Assembly: GCF_013403875.1 (NCBI RefSeq)
Contig: NZ_JACBNX010000024.1
Coordinates: 1 to 64,000, forward strand
Length of the DNA stretch: 64,000 nt
Reading direction: 5' to 3'
Source of the DNA: Burkholderia guangdongensis
GTDB lineage: Bacteria > Pseudomonadota > Gammaproteobacteria > Burkholderiales > Burkholderiaceae
Under the pieces are notes generated by a model. That model was not told the origin of the DNA, did not search any database, and was given only the letters and a program-made list of their open reading frames with translations. The position numbers were made by a program, and so were the translations under genes. Positions 1 to 8,740 of the stretch are shown one piece after another (the stretch's first letter is position 1; each line of letters starts with the position of its first letter).

Positions 1-91
1 CACCCCTTCCCATCCCGAACAGGACCGTGAAACGACTCTACGCCGATGATAGTGCGGATTGCCCGTGTGAAAGTAGGTAATCGTCAGGCTC
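1..91 (+). rRNA. rrf: 5S ribosomal RNA, 3' part
   Basis: The first ~90 bases match the betaproteobacterial 5S rRNA from its conserved loop (CCCATCCCGAACAGG) to the 3' helix ending GTCAGGCT. The 5' ~25-30 bases lie outside the window. It is the last gene of an rRNA operon and is followed directly by a strong terminator. Identification rests on recognition of the conserved sequence. Confidence 0.95.
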
Positions 92-100
92 CCCTTACTG

Positions 101-132
101 AAAAACCCCCGCCCAACCGGCGGGGGTTTTTT
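101..132. terminator. Bidirectional rho-independent terminator (rRNA operon / luxR-type gene)
   Basis: An 8-bp GC stem (CCCCCGCC / GGCGGGGG) with a 5-base loop is flanked by A5 on the left and T6 on the right. It can terminate the rRNA operon on the plus strand and the converging regulator gene (stop at 153) on the minus strand. Confidence 0.9.
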
Positions 133-152
133 GCTTTGGGCTCGCCAATTGG

Positions 153-965
153 CTAGCCCTGCAAATCCTCACCCATGTACAACCGAAACAACGTCGCCTG
201 CGACGAAATATCCAGCTTCCGGTAAAGATTGCTGCGATGAACCTTCGCCGTGGCCGGCGAAATGCCGAGCAGCCGCGCGATGTTCTTGCTGGAGTGCCCC
301 GCAAGGATCATCAACGCCACCTCGATCTCCCGTGCAGTCAACCGCGCATTCGCACGTCGGTGCAGCGCCTGCTCGAAGTGCACGCGCCGTTCGCTTTCGA
401 CGCTCGCGCGATCGAGCGCGGGCGGCTCGTCGGAAAGATCGCCGGACAGCGCCGGCGCGACGCGCCGCATCAGCGGCAGGATCCACGCACCGTAAAGGCA
501 TAGCGTGCCGATGTCCGCGGGACTGAAGCGCTGCCCACTGCCCATCGAAAGCGAAACGGTCTCGCCGCCCGGCAGCGGCGCGAGAAACTGCACCTCGTCC
601 TCCATCACGTTCACCGAGAAATAACGCCGGAAATACTCGGTCTCGCGAAAGTGATCGGGCGCGACCTCGTCGAGCCTGTACACCCCCGGGCTGATCTGCC
701 CAAGGCTGAACTGATAGAACGGATCGAGCAGATACACGCTGCTCAGGTAGCCGCCGAACAGCGCGTCGTGCGGCGCGCCGGGCGTGCTTTCTCCGATCAG
801 CCGAGGCTTGCGCGTCGGGCTGAAGACCATCGCCACCCAGTTGTCGAACGGCACCGCGCCGCGCAGCAGGTCGATCAACGCGTTCCAGAACTGCCGGTCG
901 TCCAGGCGTTCGATCAGGCGTCCTAGCCGTTGATGGAATGCCACGTCCGCAAGGTCGAGCTTCAC
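153..965 (-). CDS. LuxR-family transcriptional regulator
   Basis: This 270-residue protein has a LuxR/FixJ helix-turn-helix at residues ~209-262, with the usual LTAREIEV start and a recognition helix containing ATAKVHRSNLYRKL. The N-terminal ~190 residues are not recognised as a receiver or a clear autoinducer-binding domain, so the signal is unknown. It is transcribed away from the DmpA-like peptidase gene at 1131, with 165 bases between them, so control of that gene is possible but only an inference. The shared intergenic region holds no operator I could identify. Confidence 0.85.
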   Translation of the reverse strand: MKLDLADVAFHQRLGRLIERLDDRQFWNALIDLLRGAVPFDNWVAMVFSPTRKPRLIGESTPGAPHDALFGGYLSSVYLLDPFYQFSLGQISPGVYRLDEVAPDHFRETEYFRRYFSVNVMEDEVQFLAPLPGGETVSLSMGSGQRFSPADIGTLCLYGAWILPLMRRVAPALSGDLSDEPPALDRASVESERRVHFEQALHRRANARLTAREIEVALMILAGHSSKNIARLLGISPATAKVHRSNLYRKLDISSQATLFRLYMGEDLQG

Positions 966-1130
966 ACTGCTTCCTTCTTTCTAATCCCAAAGGTGTAGTT
1001 CCGCGCCGGCGCGCCTAGCCCGCCGGCCCGATGTTCGCGCCGCGTCGCGCTGCCTATCATCACCGTACCTCGACGCGTAATCGTCGCACACCACGACAGG
1101 GCGCCTAAGCGGCGCCCGGGAGAAACAGGC

Positions 1131-2279
1131 ATGCGTATCAGAGACATCGGCATCCGGATCGGGCGTGGCACGCCGGGCCCGCTGAACAGTATCACCGACG
1201 TACCCGGCGTCCGGGTCGGCCATCGTACCGTGATCGAAAAGAAAGGCACCGTGTCGATCCAGACCGGCGTGACCGTGATCGAGCCGCGCGCCGGCCTTGC
1301 GCGGCTCGATCCGTGCTTCGCGGGCTGCCATGTGCTGAACGGCAACGGCGACGCGACCGGGCTCGAGTGGATCCGCGAAGCCGGGCTGCTGACCACGCCG
1401 ATCGCGTTCACCAATACGCACAGCGTCGGCGTCGTGCGCGACGCACTCGTGCAGGCCGAGCGCGCGTCGACGGGCGCGCATCGGTACTGGTGCATGCCGG
1501 TGGTGCTCGAGACTTTCGACGGCCTGCTCAACGACATCTGGGGCCAGCACGTGACGGCCGCGCACGTGCACGACGCGCTGGCCGCGGCGCGCGGCGGCCC
1601 TGTCGCCGAAGGCTGCGTGGGCGGCGGCACCGGCATGATCTGCCACGAGTTCAAGGGCGGCATCGGCACGGCGTCGCGGCGGCTCGCCGCCGACGACGGC
1701 GGCTGGACGGTCGGCGCGCTCGTCCAGGCCAACTACGGCCGCCGCGACGCGCTGCGCGTCGCGGGCTATCCGGTCGGCGAAGTGCTCGGCGACGTACCGT
1801 CGCCGTTCGGTCCGCGCGATGCCGGCGTGCCGGGCATGGGCTCGATCGTCGTCGCGCTCGCCACCGACGCGCCGCTGCTGCCGCACCAATGCACGCAGAT
1901 CGCACATCGCGCCGGTGTTGGCCTCGCGCGGGTCGGCGGCGGCACCGAGTATTCGAGCGGCGACATCTTCGTCGCGTTCTCGGTCGGCAACGACGGCATT
2001 CCGCCGGCCGACTACGGCACCCGCAGCGCGCCGCTGACGACCGTGCGAACCGTGAACCAGGACTTCATGACGCCGCTGTTCGCCGCCGCCGCCGATGCGG
2101 TCGAAGAGGCGATTCTCAACGCGCTCGTCGCCGCGACCGACGCCGAAGGGCAGGGCGTTCACGTCAGCGCGCTCGGCGCCAGCCGGCTGCTGAGCGCGCT
2201 CGAACAGGTCGGCTGGCGCCCGGGTGCGCCGCATGCGCCGCTGCCGGCGGACATCATGCGGCTCGACAACCGGTTGTGA
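1131..2279 (+). CDS. P1-family aminopeptidase (DmpA-like, self-processing)
   Basis: This is a 382-residue member of peptidase family S58 (DmpA / L-aminopeptidase D-amidase). These enzymes mature by autocleavage before a serine or threonine that becomes the N-terminal nucleophile. The expected site is visible as PGMGSIVV, with Ser238 as the likely nucleophile. Other family features are the N-terminal NSITDVPGVRVGH block and the glycine-rich GGGTGMICHEFKGG segment near residue 165. Length agrees with DmpA (about 375). No signal peptide is seen. The substrate is probably a peptide with a small or D-residue at its N-terminus, but this cannot be read from sequence. It diverges from the LuxR-type regulator. 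Confidence 0.88.
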   Translation: MRIRDIGIRIGRGTPGPLNSITDVPGVRVGHRTVIEKKGTVSIQTGVTVIEPRAGLARLDPCFAGCHVLNGNGDATGLEWIREAGLLTTPIAFTNTHSVGVVRDALVQAERASTGAHRYWCMPVVLETFDGLLNDIWGQHVTAAHVHDALAAARGGPVAEGCVGGGTGMICHEFKGGIGTASRRLAADDGGWTVGALVQANYGRRDALRVAGYPVGEVLGDVPSPFGPRDAGVPGMGSIVVALATDAPLLPHQCTQIAHRAGVGLARVGGGTEYSSGDIFVAFSVGNDGIPPADYGTRSAPLTTVRTVNQDFMTPLFAAAADAVEEAILNALVAATDAEGQGVHVSALGASRLLSALEQVGWRPGAPHAPLPADIMRLDNRL

Positions 2280-2316
2280 TCGCAACTGAACGCGCGAATC
2301 TTCGCGGCGCCGCTCG

Positions 2317-4272
2317 TCACGGCGTCCACCGATACACGACGACGCTCGATCCGTTGTAGTTGTCCTTCGTGATCACGTATTGGCCGTTCGACCGCAGATA
2401 CGCGCGCAGCCCGTACATCGAATCGACGTCGTTGCCGACGTCCATCGCGCCGGGATTCGAGTTGATCAGCGTGGTGACGAGGCTGCCGGTGTTCAGGTCG
2501 AACACGTCGACGTTCGGCACCGTGTGCACGTACCCGACGAACAGGTAATGGCCGGCGGCCGCGATCGATTTCGGATTCGGGCTCGACAGCGTGATCACCG
2601 GGTTCGGCTGGCTCGCGTTGCCCGAGTTGCCCGAGTTGCTTGCCTGCCAGCCGTGATACACCTCGATCCGGCCGTTCATCGCGGTCCAGTCCCAGCTTCC
2701 GGCGATGCCCTGCGCGACGATCATCGTATCGCTGCCCGACAGATACACGATGCGCGCCGACGGCTGCACGCTCGCCGGCACGGGCGTGGTGGCCGGCGCG
2801 CCCCATGACGGCTTGCCGGTCGCGTCGAAGCCGGTCATCGGGTAGTGGTAGATCTGGTTCGATCCGGCGAGCCCGGCCCACACGTCGCCGTTGTCGTCGA
2901 TGCAGAAGCCGTTCTGAACCTGCAGCGACGTGCCGAACGGGCGCCCCGGAAGCGAGCCGTCCGGAATCGCGACATAGCCGTTCGCCGCGTTGAAGTGATA
3001 GAAGTTGAAGTTCCCCGGATTCTGGCCGGACGCGACGAGGATCCGGTTGCCGCCGACGCTGACGAGTTCGCCGAAATGCTGGCCGCGCTGGTAGTCGTTC
3101 ATCGCGATGCGCGGATCGGACGGATACGTGAACGGATCCACCGTGTTCGCGACGAACGTGCCGCCCTCGGTGCCGCTGTAGATGTTCATTCCGCTGTAGA
3201 ACGTCGCGGCGTCGGTGTTCGGGTCGGGTGCCGCGACCGCCTCGAAGTTCAGCGCCTGCAGCGTCCACATCAGCATGCCGGCGCCGTTGTACGCGTGCAG
3301 GTCGGTCGCGCCATTGCGGCCGAGATCCCAGCCGCCGCCCCACGGATTGTTGAGCACGTAGAGGTTGCCGGCCGCGTCCTTGCCGATGCCGACTACGCGC
3401 GTGAAGCGCTTGTCGCCGACCTGGCCGCGGATGCCGGTCGTCGTGTCCAGGTAGCCGCCCGTCACGCCGAACGTGCCGACGAGGAGCGGCATGCCGGGCA
3501 GCGTCGCGTAGCGTTTGATGTTCATGTCCGGCCCTTCGTCGCCGACCAGCAGTTGTCCTGAAGATGCGTCGTAGTACAGCGCGGACGGCCGCGCGCCGGC
3601 CGCCATCCGGATCGTGTTGATCGGCGTGCCGGCCGGGTCGAACTCGACGATCGTGCTCGCGTGCTTCTGCGCGACCCAGACGTTGCCCGCGCCGTCGATC
3701 GCGAGCGCGCCGGGGCTTGCGATCGCGATGTCGCGCTGCCAGACGCCGCCGGTCGTGAAGACCCTCACGCGATTGCCGAAGTAGTCGCTCGCGTACAGCA
3801 GCGTGCCGGCGGTCGCGAGGCCGGTGATCGCGTCGGCCTTGCTGAGCTTGTTCCACGAGCTGACCGGAATCACGAGATCACGCGCGCCGGTCGCGCGGTC
3901 GTAGCGGCCGACCGCGCCGCTGCCCGGCCGCGTGCTGTACTGCAGCGCCGCGAAGATCGACGTTGCGTTGCCGGTGATCGCGCCTCCCTGGAACTCGGCG
4001 TGCGTGCCGATCGAGCCGGCGCTCTTGCCGTTCTGATAGATCGCGACGCCGCCTTCGTTCTCGTCCCAGAACGACGCGGTGTAGATCGTGCCTTCGGGCG
4101 CGACCCACATCGAGCGCGCGTCGTTGCCGACGTGCGACGCGATCGTCCCGTACGTGTTCGCGAGCCAGTCGGTCGTGTATTGCGCGTGCGCGACCGACGT
4201 AAGCGACGTAAGCGACGCGAACGTGGTGAAGAGTGCGCCGATGCATGCGCGATGAATGTGTTTTTTTAACAT
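2317..4272 (-). CDS. Secreted NHL/SMP-30-like beta-propeller protein of unknown function
   Basis: About 651 residues from the ATG at 4272. That start gives a good signal peptide (two lysines, hydrophobic core, VAHAQ cleavage site). An in-frame ATG at 4296 would add eight residues and spoil this order. The mature protein has recurring short motifs such as GTIYTASFWDENEGG, DGAGNVWVAQ and DDNGDVWAGLAG, typical of NHL/SMP-30 propeller blades. No catalytic motif was recognised. It is probably periplasmic or extracellular. It converges with the DmpA-like gene and lies divergent from the amidase at 4493. Function unknown. Confidence 0.75.
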   Translation of the reverse strand: MLKKHIHRACIGALFTTFASLTSLTSVAHAQYTTDWLANTYGTIASHVGNDARSMWVAPEGTIYTASFWDENEGGVAIYQNGKSAGSIGTHAEFQGGAITGNATSIFAALQYSTRPGSGAVGRYDRATGARDLVIPVSSWNKLSKADAITGLATAGTLLYASDYFGNRVRVFTTGGVWQRDIAIASPGALAIDGAGNVWVAQKHASTIVEFDPAGTPINTIRMAAGARPSALYYDASSGQLLVGDEGPDMNIKRYATLPGMPLLVGTFGVTGGYLDTTTGIRGQVGDKRFTRVVGIGKDAAGNLYVLNNPWGGGWDLGRNGATDLHAYNGAGMLMWTLQALNFEAVAAPDPNTDAATFYSGMNIYSGTEGGTFVANTVDPFTYPSDPRIAMNDYQRGQHFGELVSVGGNRILVASGQNPGNFNFYHFNAANGYVAIPDGSLPGRPFGTSLQVQNGFCIDDNGDVWAGLAGSNQIYHYPMTGFDATGKPSWGAPATTPVPASVQPSARIVYLSGSDTMIVAQGIAGSWDWTAMNGRIEVYHGWQASNSGNSGNASQPNPVITLSSPNPKSIAAAGHYLFVGYVHTVPNVDVFDLNTGSLVTTLINSNPGAMDVGNDVDSMYGLRAYLRSNGQYVITKDNYNGSSVVVYRWTP

Positions 4273-4492
4273 GACGCGTACGAATATCACGTCCAAATTC
4301 GAAAATTAATCGATAAATATTGCGAAACGCTTGATACCGGATGTCGCCAATGTCGTTGATGGAGATCAAGGGGGGCGGCGTCGCGCGTTGTGCGGGTCGC
4401 GCTGCGATGCAACAGTACGCGCTCGCCACGCGGCGACCGCAATCGTTGCGGGCGCAACGGAGGCGATGGATCAACCAATCACGGAGGTCAGG

Positions 4493-5521
4493 ATGGAACA
4501 CGACACGCATGACATCGACGCCCGACGACGGCACTTCCTCGCGCGCTCGTCCGCGGTGTCGATCGGGGTGCTCGCGCTGCCGCTCGCCGCGTGCGGCGAC
4601 GGCGTCGTGACCGACGCGCAGGCGGCCGAGAAAATCGACGACATCGCGGGCGGCAACGCGCGCTACGCGATCGACACGTCGATCCGCTCGCCGAACCAGG
4701 ATTCGCGCGTGCGCACGCTCGTGATGCACTACACCGCGCAGTCGCTCGCGGAGTCGATCGCGTCGCTGACCGATCCGCAGCGGCAGGTCAGCGCGCACTA
4801 TCTGGTGCCCGATGCCGCCGACGCCGGCGCCGCGTTCCGCGTGTTCGAGCTCGTGCCGGAGCCGCAGCGCGCGTGGCATGCGGGCGTCAGCTACTGGCAG
4901 GGCGACCGGATGCTGAACGCGGGCTCGATCGGCATCGAGATCGTCAATCCGGGCTTTCCGGCCGCCGACGATGCGCTGCCGGTGATGAGCCGCCGCTGGG
5001 TGCCGTATCCGGACGCGCAGGTCGCGGTGTTCGGCGCGCTCGCCGCCGACGTGATCGCGCGCCATCAGATCCCGCCGCACAAGGTGGTCGGGCACTCGGA
5101 CGTCGCGCCGGGCCGCAAGTTCGATCCGGGCCCGCTGTTTCCGTGGCAGACGCTCTACGAGCGTTATCGGGTCGGCGCGTGGCCCGACGCCGACGCGCTT
5201 GCTTATTACCGCGCGAGCCGGCCGTATCGCGGCGACGTCGCCGAGCTGCAGTCGAAGCTGCTCGCGTACGGCTACGACGCACCGCAGACCGGCGTGCTCG
5301 ACGCGCGGACGGTCGACGTCGTATCGGCGTTCCAGATGCATTTCCGCGCGGCGCGCTACGACGGGATGCCGGACGTCGAAACCGTCGCGATCCTCGATGC
5401 GCTGCTCGAGAAATACTTCCGCCGCAGCCGCGCGCTGAATCGGCAGACGATGCCGGGCGCCGCGTCGCCTGCCGGCGGCGAAAAGGGCAGCGACGAGTGG
5501 CCGCTGCAGGCGCCGCGGTGA
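4493..5521 (+). CDS. N-acetylmuramoyl-L-alanine amidase lipoprotein (AmiD-like)
   Basis: From the ATG at 4493, preceded by an ACGGAGGTCAGG ribosome-binding site, the protein has 342 residues. It starts with a twin-arginine motif (RRRHFL, residues 11-16) and a lipobox ending at Cys34, so it is likely Tat-exported and lipidated. An Amidase_2 domain follows, with likely zinc ligands His79, His201 and Asp211 (HSDVAPGRKFDPG). A C-terminal peptidoglycan-binding domain lies at residues ~243-305. This order matches E. coli AmiD, an outer-membrane lipoprotein that cleaves the MurNAc-L-Ala bond. The open frame continues upstream to 4331, but that start would hide the export signal. Confidence 0.88.
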   Translation: MEHDTHDIDARRRHFLARSSAVSIGVLALPLAACGDGVVTDAQAAEKIDDIAGGNARYAIDTSIRSPNQDSRVRTLVMHYTAQSLAESIASLTDPQRQVSAHYLVPDAADAGAAFRVFELVPEPQRAWHAGVSYWQGDRMLNAGSIGIEIVNPGFPAADDALPVMSRRWVPYPDAQVAVFGALAADVIARHQIPPHKVVGHSDVAPGRKFDPGPLFPWQTLYERYRVGAWPDADALAYYRASRPYRGDVAELQSKLLAYGYDAPQTGVLDARTVDVVSAFQMHFRAARYDGMPDVETVAILDALLEKYFRRSRALNRQTMPGAASPAGGEKGSDEWPLQAPR

Positions 5522-5704
5522 CACCGGCCAGCCCGTGCGCCGGGCGGCCGGCGCTGCCGCCGACCGCTTTGCGCAACGCGCAATCGATCGTTGCCGGAAT
5601 GGAACACTGAGTGCGATTTTCTTCGTCTACCGAATCGGCGGTTCTGATTATATATTTCTATCTGATGAGCGAAGCATGGGCTTTGCCGAAATTCGGAGGC
5701 GAAG

Positions 5705-6571
5705 ATGAAGAGGATTCAAGGTGTCCTTAGCGCGCCGCGCCAGCATTGGGTCGGCGACGGTTTTCCGGTGCGCTCGCTGTTCAGCTACCAGGGGCATGGT
5801 GCGCTGCTGAGCCCGTTTCTGCTGCTCGACTACGCGGGCCCCGCGCAGTTCGAGCCGGCCGAGCGGCCGCGTGGCGTCGGCCAGCATCCGCACCGCGGTT
5901 TCGAGACGGTCACGATCGTCTACGACGGTGAGGTGGCGCATCGCGATTCGACCGGCGCGGGCGGCGTGATCGGCCCCGGCGACGTGCAGTGGATGACGGC
6001 CGCGGGCGGCGTGCTGCACGAGGAGTTTCATTCCGAAGCGTTCACGCGGTGCGGCGGGGCGCTCGAGATGGTGCAGCTGTGGGTGAACCTGCCGGCGCGC
6101 GACAAGATGGGCGCGCCCGCCTATCAGACGCTGCTGAACGCGGACATTCCGGTCGTCGAGTTGCCGGACGGCGCGGGCCGCGCGCGGATCATCGCGGGCG
6201 AGCTCGACGGCCGGCGCGGCCCCGCGCGCACGCATACGCCGATCGACGTGTGGGATCTGCGTCTCGTGCCGGGCGGTCGCGCGCATCTGCCGATCGCGGA
6301 GGGGCGCATGCTCGCGATCGTCGTGCTGCACGGCACGGTGCTCGTGAACGGCGAGACGGTCGCGCGCGAAGCGCAGCTCGTGCGTCTGAGCCGCGACGGC
6401 AGCGACGTCGAGATCGAGGCGAACGGCGACGCGACGCTGCTCGTGCTGAGCGGCGAGCCGATCGATGAGCCGGTCGTCGGTTATGGCCCGTTCGTGATGA
6501 ACTCGCAGGCGGAAATCCGCGACGCGATCGACGACTTCAACAGCGGGCGCTTCGGCGCGATGCCCGCGTAG
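5705..6571 (+). CDS. Pirin family protein
   Basis: This 288-residue bicupin has the pirin signature QHPHRGFETVT. The four expected metal ligands are visible: His61, His63, His105 and Glu107 (HEEFHSE). Bacterial pirins include quercetin 2,3-dioxygenases and regulators of metabolism, and the sequence does not say which applies here. A GGAGGCGAAG ribosome-binding site precedes the ATG. It appears monocistronic. The upstream 180 bases contain an AT-rich stretch (around 5648-5660) that probably holds the promoter. Confidence 0.9.
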   Translation: MKRIQGVLSAPRQHWVGDGFPVRSLFSYQGHGALLSPFLLLDYAGPAQFEPAERPRGVGQHPHRGFETVTIVYDGEVAHRDSTGAGGVIGPGDVQWMTAAGGVLHEEFHSEAFTRCGGALEMVQLWVNLPARDKMGAPAYQTLLNADIPVVELPDGAGRARIIAGELDGRRGPARTHTPIDVWDLRLVPGGRAHLPIAEGRMLAIVVLHGTVLVNGETVAREAQLVRLSRDGSDVEIEANGDATLLVLSGEPIDEPVVGYGPFVMNSQAEIRDAIDDFNSGRFGAMPA

Positions 6572-6726
6572 TCGGTGGCATCGACGGGCATCGCGCGACG
6601 CGGCGCCCGTCGCGGTCCGCGGCGCCACGACCGTGGCCGGATGGTCGCTGCACAGAGCCGGGTGGCGCGCTTCGAGGCATAATCGTCGATCGCGCGCCGC
6701 CCGGCGCCGCCGTTTCAGGACCGCTT

Positions 6727-7293
6727 ATGACCGTATCCGCTACTGCCGCTTCTGAGGCCGCTTCTAAGACCGCTTCTCAGACCGCTTCTCAGGCCTCAGC
6801 GCAGGCCTCTGCTCAGTTCACCCCCTCGTCCGCCGTCGATGCGCTCGAATGGCGCTGGAAGCCGTTCGACGCGCTGTCCGCACGCGAGGTCTACGCGATC
6901 CTCGACGCGCGCAGCGCAGTGTTCGTCGTCGAGCAGCAGTGCGTGTATCGCGACATCGACAACGCCGACCAGGCCGCGTGGCATCTGGCCGCGTACGGCG
7001 CCGACGGCCGTCTCGCCGGCTATCTGCGTGTGCTGTTGCCGGACGCGCGCGAATCCGACGTCCGGATCGGCCGCGTGCTGACGACCGACGCGTTCCGCGG
7101 GATCAAGCTCGGCAACGCGCTGCTCGCGAACGCAATCGAGCACATCCGCGCGCAGTGGCCCGGCACGCCGGTCAGCCTGCACGCGCAGGCGCATCTGCAG
7201 CGCTTCTACGGCGCGTTCGGCTTCACGCCGAGTTCCGACGTGCACGACGAAGACGGCATTCCGCACGTGTGGATGCGTGCCGAGAAGGTCTGA
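6727..7293 (+). CDS. ElaA-type GNAT acetyltransferase with repetitive N-terminal tail
   Basis: Residues ~38-188 form an ElaA-like GNAT domain, with the family's FVVEQQCVYRDID block, the RIGRVLTTDAFRGIKLGNAL acetyl-CoA loop and a conserved end (FTPSSDVHDEDGIPHVWM). ElaA proteins are about 150 residues. The extra ~36 N-terminal residues consist of Ala/Ser/Thr/Gln repeats coded by a degenerate 12-base unit. No internal Met allows a shorter conventional start before the domain, though a GTG/TTG start cannot be excluded. Substrate unknown; cytoplasmic. Confidence 0.85.
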   Translation: MTVSATAASEAASKTASQTASQASAQASAQFTPSSAVDALEWRWKPFDALSAREVYAILDARSAVFVVEQQCVYRDIDNADQAAWHLAAYGADGRLAGYLRVLLPDARESDVRIGRVLTTDAFRGIKLGNALLANAIEHIRAQWPGTPVSLHAQAHLQRFYGAFGFTPSSDVHDEDGIPHVWMRAEKV

Positions 7294-7383
7294 GCACACG
7301 CTCCGAACGCACACGCGGCGGCACACGCCGCGGCACACGCGACACACCGCGCGCCCGCGCGGCGACGTGCATCGACGCACGCA

Positions 7384-8256
7384 TCACGGCGCCGTTTGCA
7401 CGGGCCGCGTGCCGATGCCGGGCGGCGCGGCCACGCGCTCGTCGAGCAGCCGTCCGCGCGCGGACAGCCGCATCCAGTGACGCAGCGCGATCAGCGCGCC
7501 GATCACGCTCATCATCGAGCCCGGAATCCACAGCAGCAGCCCGCCGATCTGCTGGTCGCGCAGCGGGCTCAGCCACGTGAACGCGCGTCCGCAGATCGAA
7601 TAGACCGGATAGAGCTCGTGCGGCGTGAAGAAGATCAGCGCGCCGAGCGCGATCTGCGGCGGGATCGCGGCCACCACGATCAGGATCCGCCGGCCCGGCG
7701 ACAGCCGCGCGGGCGGCGCCGGACGCGGGTCGACGACGAGGCACCAGAACAGCAGCCCGTCGATCACCATGCTCCAGTTCATCACGCGATACAGCCGCCA
7801 GTCGAGCATCGCGACGAAGTGGATCGGCGACAGCAGCCAGAAGTAGATCAGCCCGACGAACAGCACGACCGCGACGACCGGATGGAACACGAAGTCGAGC
7901 GCCGCGCGCACCAGCGGCCACGCGAGCGCGGGGCGCACGAAGCGCTGCCGCCAGCGAAACGGGATGCCGGCGCGGATCGCCGCGCCCGGATACGACAGCG
8001 CGATGAAGAACGGCCCGAGATGATGCAGCACCAGATGCTGCGCGCGGTGCATGAAGAATTCGTGCTCGAAGAAGTAGTCGAGCCGCGTATGCAGCGCGAC
8101 GTACAGCGCGGTCAGCCCGAACCAGAACGAGACCCGCCGCAGCGGCGTCACCTTCGCCTTGCGCGCGCCGCGCGCGAACAGCACGGCCGCCGCGAGCACC
8201 GCGACGACGACGGTCGGCGACGGCTCCCACGGCTCGAGCCAGTACAGGACGTTCAT
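7384..8256 (-). CDS. CtaG-type cytochrome c oxidase assembly membrane protein
   Basis: A 290-residue polytopic membrane protein of the caa3_CtaG family, with about seven hydrophobic segments and the histidine-rich motifs EHEFFMHRAQHLVLHHLGPF and SPIHFVAM. Start ATG at 8256, 8 bases after the stop of the copper chaperone gene, so the two are co-transcribed. The family is linked to copper insertion into the CuA/CuB sites of terminal oxidases and differs from the mitochondrial-type Cox11/CtaG. In this three-gene operon it probably acts in copper delivery at the inner membrane. The oxidase genes are not in the window. Confidence 0.85.
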   Translation of the reverse strand: MNVLYWLEPWEPSPTVVVAVLAAAVLFARGARKAKVTPLRRVSFWFGLTALYVALHTRLDYFFEHEFFMHRAQHLVLHHLGPFFIALSYPGAAIRAGIPFRWRQRFVRPALAWPLVRAALDFVFHPVVAVVLFVGLIYFWLLSPIHFVAMLDWRLYRVMNWSMVIDGLLFWCLVVDPRPAPPARLSPGRRILIVVAAIPPQIALGALIFFTPHELYPVYSICGRAFTWLSPLRDQQIGGLLLWIPGSMMSVIGALIALRHWMRLSARGRLLDERVAAPPGIGTRPVQTAP

Positions 8257-8264
8257 CGCGCGCG

Positions 8265-8717
8265 TCAGTTCGTCGCGCTCGGCCGCTTCACCGCGAACGG
8301 CGTGTCGAGCGTCTCGCCGTCGGAGAACTTCAGGCGCAGATGCACCGTGTCGCCGGGCTGAATCGTGCGCTGCGGCTGCTCGAGCATGAAGTGATAGCCG
8401 CCCGGCGCGATCGCGACCTGGCCGTGCGCGGGAATCGTCAGCTTGTCGACCATCACCATCGTCTGCGTCGAGCCGTTCGACACGCTCTGGTGCAGCATCG
8501 CCATCCCGTAGTCGGGGCTGTCGGTGTCGACGAGGTCGACCGGCTTGTCGCCCGTGTTCACGAGCGTCACGTAGCCGGCCGCGGGCAGCTTGTTCGGCAG
8601 CCAGCGCACCCACGCGTGCCGGGCGGTGATCGTGCCGGCGGCGAACGCGAGAGCGGGAGCGGGAGCGCCGAGCGTCAGCGCGGCGAGGCAGGCGAGCGTC
8701 TTGAGTTTCATCGTCAT
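8265..8717 (-). CDS. pcuC: Periplasmic copper chaperone PCu(A)C
   Basis: 150 residues from ATG 8717; a second ATG at 8711 would give 148. The N-terminus is a signal peptide. The family copper motif H-X10-M-X21-H-X-M is present exactly: His in MLHQSV, Met ten residues later, then HFM. PCu(A)C proteins bind Cu(I) in the periplasm and hand it to Sco and the CuA site of cytochrome oxidase. It lies between sco (upstream, 23-base gap) and ctaG (downstream, 8-base gap), which supports that job. Confidence 0.92.
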   Translation of the reverse strand: MTMKLKTLACLAALTLGAPAPALAFAAGTITARHAWVRWLPNKLPAAGYVTLVNTGDKPVDLVDTDSPDYGMAMLHQSVSNGSTQTMVMVDKLTIPAHGQVAIAPGGYHFMLEQPQRTIQPGDTVHLRLKFSDGETLDTPFAVKRPSATN

Positions 8718-8740
8718 GGTGGAACGCTGGGTCAGGTGGA

